Shown piece by piece: positions 11,807 through 25,699 of a stretch of DNA of 64,000 nucleotides. The position numbers and the translations under genes are program-made. Origin of the DNA: Lepeophtheirus salmonis (lineage: Eukaryota > Arthropoda > Copepoda > Siphonostomatoida > Caligidae); the NCBI RefSeq assembly GCF_016086655.4, contig NC_052135.2, positions 11,126,363 through 11,190,362 of the forward strand, in the 5' to 3' direction. Numbering within the stretch: position 1 is the first letter of the stretch; each line of letters opens with the position of its first letter. The notes under the pieces are model-generated. The model ran no database searches. It was not told where the DNA came from and worked only from the letters and a program-made list of their open reading frames with translations.

Positions 11807-12284
11807 ATATACATACCGTACCGAGTGTAACAACGTATAGAATAGAACCATGGTACAACCCCGTAAATACACCAGCCCTAGAAACAAGAATATCACGTGA
11901 TTTTGCTATAGAAATGATAATCTTGTATATTTCAAATAACACAAGAACAGTTAATAGTAAAAGTTGTCGAAATTTTCAAATGCAGAAATACTTGAATTAA
12001 ACTGGGGGGAAACTCATAAAATAAAATAAAAAACTTTCATATATATGTATATTATAGATTTATTAGCCTTGACATCTCTTACATTTCTTCCCTTTAAGTC
12101 GCTTATATGATATGTTATGCAATGAGTAATCAAAAACTAATGGCTAACACTTTATCCGTAGCAGTAAATTACTAGTAAATTGATAAGCTTAAGTGTTATA
12201 ACGTATATTTGGGATATTAAGTTAAAAGTTTATGGGTAAAATAAAACTAAAAAAAAAACAATTAACTATTACAAAAAATATTAA

Positions 12285-12875
12285 TTAAAAATTGTAATAT
12301 AAGTTATAGATAGAAAATCAAACAAATTAATGATGACAAAAGATACGCCCTATAAGTTACTAAAATTACAAATGGATTCAACAAATTATTAGCGACAAAT
12401 ATAAATTATATATATACAAAATATAATGAGATATTTTTACAAAAAATAAATATACCAATTAATAATAGAAATAAAATCTGTGATCATCCTATTATACTTC
12501 AAATACACTAAAAAGACTTATTATTATCTTAAATAAATTTCACATCTACATGTTCGGATCCATGGAATATACCCAACTAATTACCCGAAAAAAACGGATG
12601 TTAGACAAACACCTTGTTCACTATTTGAAGCTAAGACCCCCCTTGATACCATACAGACAGTTGTTCTTCGTTATTCGTAGATCCAGATACAACTTAACTT
12701 ACAAAATCAGGTTATATTAATTATAAATTTTAATGTAAGTTGTAAGCAGAGAATCATACAAATTTAAAATGATACGATATATAAACTATTAATAAAAAAT
12801 AAAACAAATAGATTCAACAAATTATTAGTGACACTATATATGTATAGTGTATGTATATGTACAGAATTAAAAAAA
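12285..12875. repeat. Pair of diverged direct repeats of about 140 bp
   Basis: The segment near 12285-12425 (AAGTTATAGATAGAAAATCA ... CAACAAATTATTAGCGACA) recurs near 12720-12860 (AAGTTGTAAGCAGAGAATCA ... CAACAAATTATTAGTGACA). The copies are clearly related but diverged. No coding sequence or inverted ends were found. Confidence 0.5.
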
Positions 12876-14083
12876 CTTATTAGCAGAATAGAATATGCAT
12901 TGGTAATGCAGACAAAACTATCGAGAAAAGAGAGGGACAATATCTTTAGGAGTCTAGAATTATCTTCTGCTGATTTTCCAATGACAAAAGAGGCACACTT
13001 GTAATAAAGAAATCAAGGGTCCAGGTTATATAGCTAATTATCCATATAGATTATATATCACAAACACCACCTTATAAATGGAATTGTGATTGAGATAAGT
13101 TATATCTACGTTATATACATCAAGGAATCTGAAGTATCCCTATAAATTAAATATTTTTCTTAGAGTATGAGACGAAGCAGAGTTGACTTAAGAACAAAAG
13201 AACTTCAGAATTTTAATGGACGATGACAACTCTTTCTGTTCCTCACTTGGGCTTTCAGTGGATTATTATGTCTTTTTATGTAACTCATTGGTTCTTATAG
13301 CAGTATCCGATTATTCCGCAGAAGATTTGAAGAAGTTTATGTATTTTTGAGCATAGAGACAATGATTCACGAGGTCAGAAGTCATTATCACAGACCTTAA
13401 AAGGGAAGGCGCATCTGCACAATGAACGATCCTTCCATTTAAGAAGATGAGATCCATCGAGTGAGGCACACCAAGACGAAATCCCTTGAACAGAAAATGA
13501 AGAGAGGATCAGAAGGCGTGTTGCTAGGATATCCAAATGGGAAAATATCAACTCCGAGGGAAAATGGATAGATGGAGATCCAATTAAATGCAATCCAGTC
13601 GGAGGGGTTTTTTTTAAGGTATTTAACTAATAAAACGAATTATATTCTATTCAATATTGCACTAAGGTAGGCGGCAAACTATAGTCTTTATTAGATGGAG
13701 ATATTGTACAAGAATTATAAATATATAATGAAGAAAAAAAGAGGAAAAAGGAAACACAAGAAAAGGTTTTCCATTTTATAAATTACAATTAAAAACGTTG
13801 ATTGCAAAATTCAAATTCGCTCTTGCTAATTAATTCTCAACTATGAAATTATTGAACTATTCCATAAAATTAACATTTTTACAAGATCTTGTTCTTTAAA
13901 TAATATCAGTGATATTTTTCGAATAATTAATTGGGAGCCCTGCTATTAAGTATTATATTTGAACACTAATAATAAAGTATTAAGCTATTTTCCTTCAGTC
14001 ACTCTTGATATTTTATGCGAGAAGTTGGTATGGAAAGAGAAAATAAAAATTGAATCAGATTCAAAGTGGGAGTAGACCTTGAG

Positions 14084-14538
14084 CAGTGATGAAAATCTGG
14101 TGGTTTTTTTACTGGCCTATTTTTTTGGAATCAGTATCTTTCAGAATGAATTTTCTTTTCCTTAGCAGTTGTCATTATTGTTTAAATACTGAGTAGAGAC
14201 CATCCTTTCTTAATTATATTCAAAACCTGATTCAACATTCGTTTGTACTCATAAAAGACGGAGCGTAATCCGGAGGATTTGTTGCGGAGTTATAATTGTA
14301 AGTCCTTGTTGGACTTAAAGTAGAATTGGGGATCCACATTGGAGTAATTCTAGCAAATGTCCTTTTTATATCTTTTTCTCATTCCTCTCTTGTAACAGCT
14401 GATTGTAGCTGATTTAATGAAACATCATGATCATTATTCTTTCTCTTCTTCAAAACATTCTTCAAACTGTCAGGGTTCCATGTTGATTTTCGGTTGCTTC
14501 TTTTATCATGTCCATTCTACACTGGATTTTCATCATTG
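14084..14538. repeat. hAT-like non-autonomous element, copy 1 (family hAT-2)
   Basis: The ends are CAGTGATGAAAATC (14084) and GATTTTCATCATTG (to 14538), inverted with one mismatch. The inside (GAATTTTCTTTTCCTTAGCA, CATTCGTTTGTACTCATAAA, GATTTGTTGCGGAGTTATAA, TGATTTAATGAAACATCATG) recurs almost co-linearly at 25225-25699 and, reversed, at 40206-40666. No coding capacity. Confidence 0.8.
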
Positions 14539-15390
14539 CGTATCACAAAATAAAGGCAGAAAGAAAAGATCAATGGAGATTCACTTGTTTAAATTGAGTG
14601 ACCGAATTCAATTTTTCCTCAATTATTTAATGTGATGATGACTTAAACATCAAATTACGAGGCTTTATATTAATAAAACTCATAGAAAATAAACATTATC
14701 AAAAACTTTACACTTTTAACTAGATTATTAATTTACTAGAATAAAAGTTATATAAATACTACTAAAATGTAGTTTTTTTAACTATAAAAATTATTATAGT
14801 AATTTCTTATTAAGTAAAAAGGAATTTTTTTTTAATTTGGGTTGAGGGCTGCAGCCTATCCAGCCAACCTTCTGGGGACACCCCTGTTCCGGGTTACTGA
14901 ACAATAATAATAAGGGGAATGATTAGTATAAAAATCGTCAGTTGACAAAAAGAGTACATTTTGTAAATTCGTATATTAGTGGACGTGGAACATTCCAAAA
15001 ATGAAGATCCATCCTACATAATATTATATATTTATTTAAAATTCTTCTTGAATCCTTTGCTTATTCAAAATTTGAAAAAAAACAAAAACACTATAAAATA
15101 TTTATGGAATAAAGGAAGACCTGTATATAATACATTTTAATCTTTCAAATGAAAATGAAAAATTATCAAATATTAAAAATAGAAATTGTTGTTGCTGTTG
15201 TCTGAAGTAGTATATCGAACATTTTATTACATATTTCTATCTTCATAATGTATTGATGAAAAGGGAGGAAAAATATCTACGATGTAGATAGAATTTATTC
15301 AAGACATCATCCTGTTTTCATTATATTTATTATTACTTCAGGAAGATAAAAATAATATGTAAATATGGTTAATCTAATTTTTTTATATGT

Positions 15391-16280
15391 ACGAGGTGTG
15401 TTCAAAAAGTAAAGAGACTTTGTCTTTTTAGGAGAAAATATTTGTGTATTGATTAATATTTATGTTGTGTCCTTCAAAGTAATCCCCCAGATACAGATAC
15501 AGTTGTGCGAACGCTGTTTCCGTATAACCTTGAGCTATTCCAGCGATCCAGTCTTTATCTCCTCAACGATTACAAATCTCTGTCCTTGCATAGGTCTTTT
15601 AATTTTTGTGACCCATAAAAAGTCACATGGGGCCACAAATACGTTCAATATCGTGGCTGAGGCATGATTATAGTGTTCTTTTTGCCCCAAAAAATCACTC
15701 ACAAGCAAAGGGCATTATCGCAATACTAAAACATAAATGGTTTTTCCCCAATTCCGGACGTTTTCTTCGTGTTGCTTCTCGTAAGCGGCGCATAATTTTA
15801 AGATATTGCTCTGATATTGACCGAACGACCATATGGTACGAACTCCTGATGCATATCCCCACTGTAGTCGAAAAAAAAGCAATGATCAAAGTTTTAACAT
15901 TTGAAGGTCGAAATTGGCATCTTCCCGCTCATCTTGGATGAGTTTGTAAACATTATTTTTATTTTTTTACTCAGAACAGTTTCATCGTATGCTACCGTCA
16001 ACATTGCAAGTGTTTTGGAGCACTTAATTTTTTTTTTTTTTACACAAAGTTTGATACAAATTCTTTGATCCATGTTTTTAAATAGCAAAAATCGTCAAAC
16101 ACGCAACATACTTCTAACCATTATGCCTCTCACTAACAAATAAATCATTATATAGCTTAACAGTCAATATATGTTTGTGATGAGTGTACTACCATTAAAA
16201 AAAAAAATGAGCATACCAAATGTACGTTGTCCACAAAATTTGAAAAGTCACCTAACTTTTTGAACGCACCTTGCATGTGG
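15391..16280 (-). pseudogene. Degenerate mariner element with both inverted repeats
   Basis: Terminal inverted repeats of about 22 bp are present: CGAGGTGTGTTCAAAAAGTA on the left and, reversed from the right, AAGGTGCGTTCAAAAAGTTA. On the minus strand the pieces YLKIMRRLREATRRKRPEL (about 15810-15755), TIIMPQPRY and KLKRPMQGQRFVIVEEIKTG appear in the order of a mariner transposase C-terminal half (RRLREAVRRKRPEL, the PPYSPDLAP region, KRPMKGQRF). Frameshifts follow RRKRPEL and the N-terminal half is almost absent, consistent with an internal deletion. Inactive. Confidence 0.8.
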
Positions 16281-18653
16281 ATATGATATAAGTGAGTGCA
16301 TACTACTTAGATATTTGTGGACATGTTTTTATATACAAAAATTGTTTAAAAGTTTGGGAAAAGAAGATTAAAAAAGGTATATTCTTTTTTGCCTTAAAAA
16401 TATAGCCAAATAATGAAGTAGAAATATTATCCATCTATGTTTTTCCATAAAAGCCTTCAAATATGGAGGAAATTGAGGATTGGCAGGGCTCTTCAATTAT
16501 CATATTATTTTTATTTATATTTTATGCTAAGTCAATAAACCCATATTACCTACTCCCTCAAAGTACTAATTTAAAACTTGTATTTGATCCCCACTCCCTC
16601 ATGAGAGGCTGTAGCCTTGCTATAATACTTCAGTGTATAGATTGTAGAGCATGGTTTGATTTAAAATCTCAATATTATCATTAAAAAATAAATTGTGTAA
16701 ATTGTAATTGTCTACACTTACAATTATTGTAGGTTATGTCAAAACTATAAGCTTTGATTTATAATATTAGAAATAGTAGAAGTATATCTCCCTGAAAATA
16801 TTTATTTCATTTGATTCTGTATGTTCTGAGGAGAATCTTGTACTTTTAAAATAACATTAGCCCAGGTAAAATATTACAAAATAACATTTAAATTCAGATA
16901 TATTTATTTAGTTAAGCATTTTTTAAACAATTTACACCAAATATAGGCGAGAATGCTTACTTCAGAGGGAGAAGTTAACCCCACAAGGATCTATTAATCA
17001 ATGGAAAAAAAAAGTAAGAATACACGGAACAACCGTTTTTCCTTTTCTATTTTGTAAAGGAAGTTTTCTTTATTAGAAACGTCTCAACTCTAATTATAAC
17101 TAATTGATTAAAAATAATATAATTTTAAATAAATTTATTTCTGGAAGAGTGTTTGAGAGGTATATATATATATATTATTGAATATAATAATAGTCAAACA
17201 GTTATTTTGATTGTTAGTTATTGAATTTTATCATTCAAGGTCAATCATATTGCAACACTTACATTTGTTTTACAAAAAACCTCGATCAAGAAGAGCTAGA
17301 ACTTTGAATTATTGATAGTAACCCCTAGAATATTCGAGAAAAATAAGATATAACGATGAATAAGGAATTATAGTAAGAACAAAAAAAAACAGACAATAAA
17401 CAAGAAAATAAACACTTTTTTTTTTATTAGGACTTTCAAAGACCCCAAGAATGTAATGAAGGGTTAAAAAATAACACAAGATTATATATTATTTGAGAAA
17501 ATATATGTTTTTAAAGGGTGTGACCTCTATTTACCAGGCAACTATATTTTTTTTAAATGGATTTCCTCTTAAACTTATCATCTGATTTTAATTAAAATCA
17601 ATGTCAAATGAAAGCTGAATAAAACAAAAATTATTATTATTCAATAAAACTGATTTCGAAACTTCTCCTGGATACTAAACATCAACTTGGATTTTGTGTT
17701 GCAGGAAGATCTGTTGTTGTGTTACAGATCTGCACACAGGTCCAGTGAGCTTGGAAGCCAAACACTGGGTCCAACAAAAAAATGTCAACCAGGTATACTT
17801 TTTTTTTTTTTTGCAGTGTGGTACGGATGTTGATTCATAATCAGCTACATACTCTTCCAATTAATTACTGCCTCTCCAGACTAACGACTTGTCCGGGTTT
17901 AAGAAGCTTACAATCTTAACATTATCTCGTAACAAGGACATTCTGCCTTTGATACAATTGTTGAACAAATACTTCGTTTATCGATACCATTTTTTTAGCT
18001 GACGCCAAACCTTCTAACTAGCCGTTAAAAATAAAAAACAACGTCCTAACTGTACATGTTGGAGGCGCTCAAAGTTCGTTGTTAAACAATGGATACAGTC
18101 TTTTTACAAAATACTACAAAACATTGTCTATGAATCGGAGTAGCTCAACAGAGAACACGCTCGTGAGAAATTAGTCTGTAATACTCAATATGCGAAGGTT
18201 TGCGTCATAAAAAGTGTAATCCTTGTTACGCGAAACTTAAATGAATTTTTTGGGTTTTTTTTCGCCCCTGGGACAAATCATGCAACTTCATTGCTCCGGA
18301 AATTGCTGAAATAATTCAACTTAGTCCAGAAATGCTAATCACTCTCAAACAAGACTAGGGATCTTTTAAAACCCCTATAACATTATTTTAACTCTTTACT
18401 TCAACTCTGTTACAGCTTAAAATACATTTTCGTTTTGGGTAGATCCTCCTTTTTTTGCTCTCTGTCATTAAATAATACTCTCACTCGTCAATAAGATATT
18501 GGGGTAGATCAACTTCTTTACTCTAGCTTCATAATAGGCTAAACTTTTTCTATGTACTTTAAATAGCTTTATGATATTCAAATTTAATTATTTATTTCTA
18601 CATTTTAGAAAAATGCAAAAACAGTTTATATATATATATATTTCCTCATGACA

Positions 18654-18733
18654 TCAAGTTCTAAAAGAACTTGAGAGGATTTTATGTTGACTTTCCCTCC
18701 TCAACGGCCATCGTTTGCTCGCAAACAATGGCC
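18654..18733. repeat. Two adjacent short palindromes
   Basis: TCAAGTTCT-AAA-AGAACTTGA (18654-18674) is a perfect 9-bp stem with a 3-nt loop. At 18706-18733, GGCCATCGTTTGC and GCAAACAATGGCC form a 13-bp stem with one mismatch around TC. Neither sits beside a recognised gene. Possible foldback relics or structured RNA signals. Confidence 0.7.
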
Positions 18734-19728
18734 AATTCCAAGATCTGGTATTAGAGAAAGAAATGTACATTGTGTATATGGACTTCAAAGAAAATTCCTG
18801 AGTTAGATGGATTAGTGGTAATACTAAAATATTTAATGATACTTAATCAGTGCAACTCCATCTGAAAAATGAAATGGATATTTAAAAAAAACTTGCAAGG
18901 CAATTAAGTCAAGAACTAGAATGGGTTTTTGGTAGAGCACAAACATCCTCCGACAATCATTTGTCATAAAAATTAACTATTATTTAAGCTGTATATCATT
19001 ATTCAAAGTTGCCAATGTGAAGCATTTTTAGAACTTAAATTTGACCTTGGCACTAGACCTTATTTATTACAAAAGATATTTAATACAATTATTATACTTA
19101 CAAAATGATACAAATTTGAGTTATTTTGTTTCAAAGATATGGTCAATTATATATTTTTAACGGTGGCCTTTATCTCTCTAAATTTAATGAACTCTTAGTA
19201 TAAACTGATATAATCATCCTACAATTTTTAATTATAATAAGTTGTAACTTGTTCAAAAATCTTTCTTACAAATAAACCAATAACCAAACCGAAGTGAAAA
19301 CATAACTTCCTTGGCGGATGGAATAATTGTTAATACGTTTTTATTAGAAAGTCAAAATGTGTAGTTGTAGGTATAAATGTTAATAGTATTTAAAAGCCAA
19401 AGGAGGGATTATTTATTGATAGAAACGTTCCAAACATTAAATTTATGTTTAAGCCCATCACTCATAATTCTCTTTAAGAAAGCATTTTATTCCGCTCCAA
19501 ATTACACTCAATTAATTATGTGTTTTTAGGAGTGGCGTGCCCTCACATATACATTATACATAAATAATGGTGATTGATGACATATAGTTATAGGACATAT
19601 TTTCCTGAATTATCATTTATTAGTGGAAGAAAAAAATATGTGTACCCCTCTGATATCAATCTTCCTAGCATCTCTTAATTGTCCCTCCACAAATGAGGAA
19701 AAAATGTCTATAATTATCTGGTAGTTAC

Positions 19729-20358
19729 TAGTGATGTAACAATTCCAATCCCGATCCGATTCGAGTCAAAATGTCTGATGCCCATTCTTTAATATTTTAA
19801 ATTATAGTTAAAAAATATCATTTGCTATTATGGGCATTCACAAGATTATATTTTGAGAGAGGCTTGGTTTTTGAATTTTCCGAAAAAAAAAATCCACATA
19901 TTAAATTTTTTTTGAAAAATTAAATTTCAATTATATAATTTGATATTTTAAAAAATCTCAAAAATTTACTACTGTTCACAAAAAGTTAAATTTTTCGGAT
20001 TTTTTTTCAAAAATCCACACCGATTCACAAAACGTTAAATTATTAGAAGAAAAGTTTCCAAAATTCACAGCTGTTCACAAAAAATAAAAACTTTTTGGAA
20101 ATTTTATTTACATAGTTATTCGCAGGAAATTAAATTATTCGAAAAAAGATTTGAAAAATTCAATTTGAAATATTTAACTTTTTATATTTGAATTTCAAAT
20201 ATTAAATTTTTTGAAGAAGAATTGCAAAAATTAAAATACCAATAATAAATAAGAATCGGAATCCCAAATTAAACATTATTTTCACGATACCGATCCCTAG
20301 CCCAATTCCAGAAAAAAAATACCCGATTCTCCGATTCAAATTAATCGTCCCATCACTA
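19729..20358. mobile_element. hAT-like non-autonomous element, copy C, with target duplication
   Basis: The left end TAGTGATGTAACAATTCC and right end AATTAATCGTCCCATCACTA are imperfect inverted repeats. The element is flanked by GTAGTTAC (19721-19728) and ATAGTTAC (20359-20366), an 8-bp duplication with one mismatch, the size made by hAT transposases. The interior includes an R1-type A/T-tract body beginning GGGCATTCACAAGATTATAT. It has no coding capacity and serves as the reference copy for the hAT-1 family here. Confidence 0.85.
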
Positions 20359-23300
20359 ATAGTTACCCAATTATATCTACGAGTCTTTGTTGTTAACTGT
20401 TTTTAAAATTTTATAGGTAGGATATTCAAAACTTAACCAGATATTCCTAATTTGAACTCAACAAATAAACGATCAAAACACGAAAAAGGGAATGAATATT
20501 CATAGGGAACAATAGGAGCCCCTCGTCACTCAAATAGATCTACATTATTTTACTCAAATTGCAAAAGTGTGTTTGTTTTTATTTATGAAACATTCATAAA
20601 TGTATAAATATTTTTATGAAGTCAACGAAATTTTTTATGTATAAATGAATTCATTTTTAAAAACTTGTTTTTTGTTTAAAAAGCCCCATGAGTTGTTTTT
20701 AGACTAATTTATTATACCCACAGCCCCATAATTAACAAAAAATATTCATGTAGCCATCATAAATTGATCACGTGATCTTTGTTTCGCCATTTTGTTTAAA
20801 CATTGGTATGGGAGTAAAAATGGCTTTAAAGAACAAAAAATAAGTTGAGAAGAAATGAACAGCTATATGAAAGCTCTATAAAGATTTTTTATTGAGTTCG
20901 GAAACTTAAAAATGAAGGAAAAATATAAACAGACCTAATTTTTCAAGCCTGGTATATATATATATATTCCCCTATGAATAATTTTTGGTGGTTATTATCG
21001 TGCCCTGGGAGGCTTTGATGACGTCTATCATATTCTGATCGATCCCTGGACAATGAAATGCATTTTTATTAGTAATGTTTGTTCACTGTTCCGTCTTTAA
21101 TTTATAAACGCTATAATCCTTTATCTTTTATAACTATTAATAACATAAACATTACTAACTATGTATACCAATAATCTGACCATTTTGTTTTATTATTTGC
21201 AATCCTGATAAAATAAAAAACAAAAAACTACATAATACATATATATTACTAAAAATTCATCATTTGGAATTAAATACTATAGAAAGTTATGTACTCACTC
21301 ATTTCTTTCAAATTGTACATCAATAGTAATTGTTGTAGGCATCATTTAATTTCTTTTTTTATTTTTAAGAATCTAATTTTAAGATTTAATATTAACGTCG
21401 CAGCATTAGCTTGCTAACACAAAAATGCATAATACTAACTATGTGATGTTTTGATTGTCAACTGTCGATTCCCTCATCTAACTGGATACGTCATAGCTAT
21501 TTCATAATTTATTCTTTTAGATAAATAAACCAAGTAATAGGTGATGCACTGAAGTGTCTATAACATATAGACTATCATCGATTGACAAGAAACCAAAAGC
21601 TCTGACTAGAAGTTTTATTGACTATGAATGGTCTATTGTAAATAATAAGCTAGTTATAGATATTTCGGCATTTCAATGCTTATGCTATTTTAAATATATG
21701 TTTGTCGATTATTTGTAATGTATGTTTGGTTGCTTGTTTTAGAAGATAATAGTGTTGCTTTTACTTTTATATGTTTACTTTGAGGATAATAAACCGCCCG
21801 AACTTTCGGCCAAGTTAAGAAAAAAAAAAATAATAAATTATACTACACTTATGTTCCGTTTCCAAAAGGACAGGAATACAATTTATTGTAGATCCCTCGT
21901 CGTATTCAAATTTATATTGGCCATTTTATTATTTATGTGAATAAATTTTGGCTATCGTATACAAATGTATAGCTATACTTTTGTTATAAAATATTACTAA
22001 GCAATTTTATAATTACTGTATCGAATAATGTAGGATTTAAATATAAAGATATGTATATGTAATTAATTTTGAAAAGTGTGGAGAAATAATATACTAATGA
22101 TAGTCTATTAGTATGTGATGGGATTCTCTTATTTGGCTAACTACCAAATGATTTGTCACGTATGTCTAAAGCAAATCAACTCAATTGGTTGTACTCACTA
22201 CAATGAAACTCTCATAACAGTAATTTAATATAACTTTATAAAACAAATGAATAATTAGAGTTATAAAAAATAAAACCAAAAATGAGTAGGATGGATTATT
22301 TTTTGTAAGGAAATTGGTTATTTGATTTTTTTCTTTTTTATCCAAAAATATATTTTTTTGTAGTCATTTAGTTCATTGAATTCTTCAATTTCAATTTGTT
22401 TAATCGCTCACTTTTAATTGTTCATTGCTCAATTTTTAAACCACTATTTTTTTCATCTTAACCAATTTCAGAAAAATAAAACGCAATCATAGAAAATCAA
22501 CAAATTTCCAACACTTTTTAATACAGGAATCGTGAGACGACGGAACACATCCAGCCTGACATCCCCTTTTGATCAGCCTTTTGTTCCCTACTAAATAAAC
22601 CAGCCCTTGGGAGATGATGGATTTCTTTAATTATTTTGTATTGAAAGAGTGTGTGGAGCTGATTTATTTCATCTCATAAACTATACCTCTATTTGTATTT
22701 GCAGAGAGTTAATATTGAGATAAATTATAGTTATTATAAATTCCATGTAATTTTGAGTTAATATCTTCTCATCAAAATGCAGTGTAAATCTTGTTAGTTG
22801 GGTAATGACGTGATATATAACTCTATATAGAGAGATGATAATAATTAAAACATAAGGTACGCACTACAAACATAATACGGGACTAGAAAGACGAGAAGGG
22901 AAAGGAACGTAGGCAGTGTTAGTAGTTGAATTTCCCTGTATAAAAAGTTATGTATGATAAAACTTTATTTCGTTTATTCACAGTTTTTGAGAAAATGAAA
23001 CCTACAAAAAGTTGACATATTATTTTTTCATTTCTTTGATCAAATAATTAAGATCCTCTCTAGGCAAAGGATTTGTTCCCTCGGCTCTGTTTATGTTATA
23101 AGAATAATATATATGTTTTTTTAATTGAAGCTAACTAAGTATTTATTGCATTTCAAATATTTTCATAATACTCGTCACACAAAAGCAAGATAGAATGATT
23201 TTTCTCAAAATTGAGTGTGGATAATATTTGTCTTCTGCAACGAATTACACAATGCAGCAGCATTGTGATCCGCAGGCTGAACCCCAAAATAATTATTGTT

Positions 23301-24439
23301 ATTTAAGCTATAAAACACGAAAATAATCATTAAAACTTTAATACTTTAAAGCCTTTTTTTTAATCAAGTTTTTAGGGTATAACTAAGATTCATTGAATCG
23401 CTTATGAGTTTAATATCTATCAATTATTTTGAATATGAAGCATTTTAAAAATTGTTTTAATCTTCTAATATTTAAATTATTAATAATTTGGTATTTATTA
23501 TTACTTAAATAATACTAAACAATTTATTTTTTCCCATGAATATTACTGAATTCTAACCAGCTTATTTTATCAAAATTCCTTAATAAATATTAAAGTCCAA
23601 ATTGACAAAAATAAATCAAAAGCGACCTTTTTTAAATATAATTTTTTTAAATGATATTTAAGGTCTGCTTTAAATAAAATATAAAGGACTTGAAGAAAAA
23701 ATAAATAAGATATTAGCTTCTAGGTAAGGTCATTCATTTTATACAATTTCTTTGTGGTTACATAATTTTTAAGAATTATAATCAAGATAAAGTAATGAAT
23801 AATTCATTTTTCAAATGCTGAAAGGTTTGTATCATCTTATTATTTACTTTGATTTTCATCTATATAGCTCTTTGATGTCGAAATATGCCCCTGAATTGTA
23901 GTTATAGCCTAAAAAATAGTTATAAAAAAATGGCTTTAAATCCCAAACATTTAAAGGTAAAACTCTTAATGATCATTTTTGTGTTCTACTGCTTAAATAA
24001 CAATAATAAATGTCGCTGCAGGCGCTCCAAGGCCTTCATTTTTTATTCTCAATAACAATCTTGAGGCGCCACTAATTGCAGTTAAAGTAGTCCAAATAAT
24101 AATCACAATAAAATCATGATAAATTAATATATTTTATCTGAAAAGCCAATATAAGTTTAAAACAAAAAAGATTATATACTATAGAGCAGTATGGGGTCGA
24201 ATAATTGTATTTTTGCGTTTGGAGGGTTCCCCCAAGAAATTTGGATTAACTTTGCAAATGTTTAATATTTCTATGTCAGCATTACTTGTTTTAGCTATCA
24301 ATTTCAGACATTCTTGTGCATAACTAAAAGAAATGATACCCTTTAGGGGAAAAGGAGATATAATTTATCTTCATCTAAAGACTCTTACGTACATTTTGAT
24401 GCTAAAGGTAATTATGGCAAAACTTACTGTTCTAATTAG

Positions 24440-24795
24440 AAGTATAATTAAAAAAAAGAAATTTGATTGGTTTTTTGGATTTTTTTTCAAGAAATTATGA
24501 AAAATAATATTTTTGGAAAAAAAAATAATTTCAAATATTAAATTTTTTGTAAAAAAAAAGTCAAAAGTCCACAATTGTTCACAAAAAATTGATTTTTTGA
24601 AAAAAAAAATACGAAAGTTAAATTTTGATATTAAATTTTTCTAAAAAAAACCGAAAATACACAGCTGTTTTTTTATAAAATTACATGTCAAATCTTAAAT
24701 ATTTTTGACAAAAATTTCGGGCAAAAATTCCTTGATTGGAAAGGGGGGTCTATAGCCCCTCCAGCCCACCCCATTTTGAACGTTCCTGGACATAC
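24440..24795. repeat. R1-family dispersed repeat, 3' part
   Basis: An A/T-tract body with 'CCACAATTGTTCACAAAAAA' and 'CACAGCTGT' words is followed by the GC-rich end GGGGGGTCTATAGCCCCTCC and CAGCCCACCCC. The open frame at 24371-24574 (minus) is a translation of this repeat and not a gene. Confidence 0.65.
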
Positions 24796-25224
24796 AGAAG
24801 AAGAACAATGAGGTTATATAACTAAAGGAGGATCTGTGTAAATTTAAAAAACTAAGTACAGCGATTAAAAAAGGAAAAACGGTTTATGCGTTCATTATTT
24901 ATTAAGTCGGGGGTTTGTTAGCATCTTCTTCTCTAAAAGAAGAATTCTTGCCAATCTTTGGTGTAAATTAATTTAAAAATGCATAATAAAATAAATAAAT
25001 ATTAATTAAAATATAATTTTGATATTTTCCCGGCAATAATGTTGTTTAAATGTAGAAGATTCTAATCTTTATAGCAGTAATTCATTTTCTCCCCCCACCC
25101 CTTAAAAAATTATATAACAGACAGCTTATATTAACAACTATCTTAATTCAGTAATAATTAATGTCTCGCTCCTGCCTTCTCCTCGTGCTCTTTCACAAAT
25201 CCCATCTCTAGTTATAACTCATGA

Positions 25225-25699
25225 ATAATGATTTAAATCCGATGTGTTTTTTTTAGCTGGCCTTTATTTTGGAATTGGTAGTCTGAAGAATGAATTTTCT
25301 TTTCCTTAGCAGCTGTCATTATTATTTAATTTCTAAGAAGTGAATATCCTTTCCTAAATAGATTAAATTATATTCCAAAGCTGATTGAACATTCGTGCAT
25401 GCTCATAAAAGACAAAGTGTAATCCTGAGGATTTGTTGTGGAGTTATAAATGTAAATCCTTGTTAGACAGTGTATAATTGGATATTAACATCGGAGTAAT
25501 TCTATCAAATGCCCTTGTTTATATTCTTTTCTCCTTCCTCTCTTGTCACAGCTGAGTGTAGCTGATCTAATGAAACATCATGGGGATTATTCCTTCTCTC
25601 CTCTAAATCATTCTTCCAACTTTTAGGGTTACCATATTGATTTTCGGCTTTTTTTTTTTTCTTTTAACATGCCCATTCTACACTTGATTTTCATAATTA
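25225..25699. repeat. hAT-2 element, copy 2
   Basis: Co-linear with 14084-14538 over its length, in the same orientation (GAATTTTCTTTTCCTTAGCA, CATTCGTGCATGCTCATAAA, GATTTGTTGTGGAGTTATAA, CTGATCTAATGAAACATCAT). The right end CACTTGATTTTCATAATTA is recognisable; the left end is decayed. Non-coding. Confidence 0.75.

Noticed and set aside
12900..13640. Possible exons in a slightly GC-richer stretch
   Set aside because: Candidate splice sites did not give a consistent reading frame and the longest frame (13375-13593, minus) has no recognisable content.
17675..18330. Possible transposase remnant (less AT-rich stretch with a C-terminal-like translation)
   Set aside because: I could not line up any ordered set of motifs or inverted ends; composition alone is insufficient.
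23990..24110. Imperfect inverted repeat GCAGGCGCTCCAAGG / TTGAGGCGCCACTAATTGC
   Set aside because: Too many mismatches and no defined ends to call it an element.
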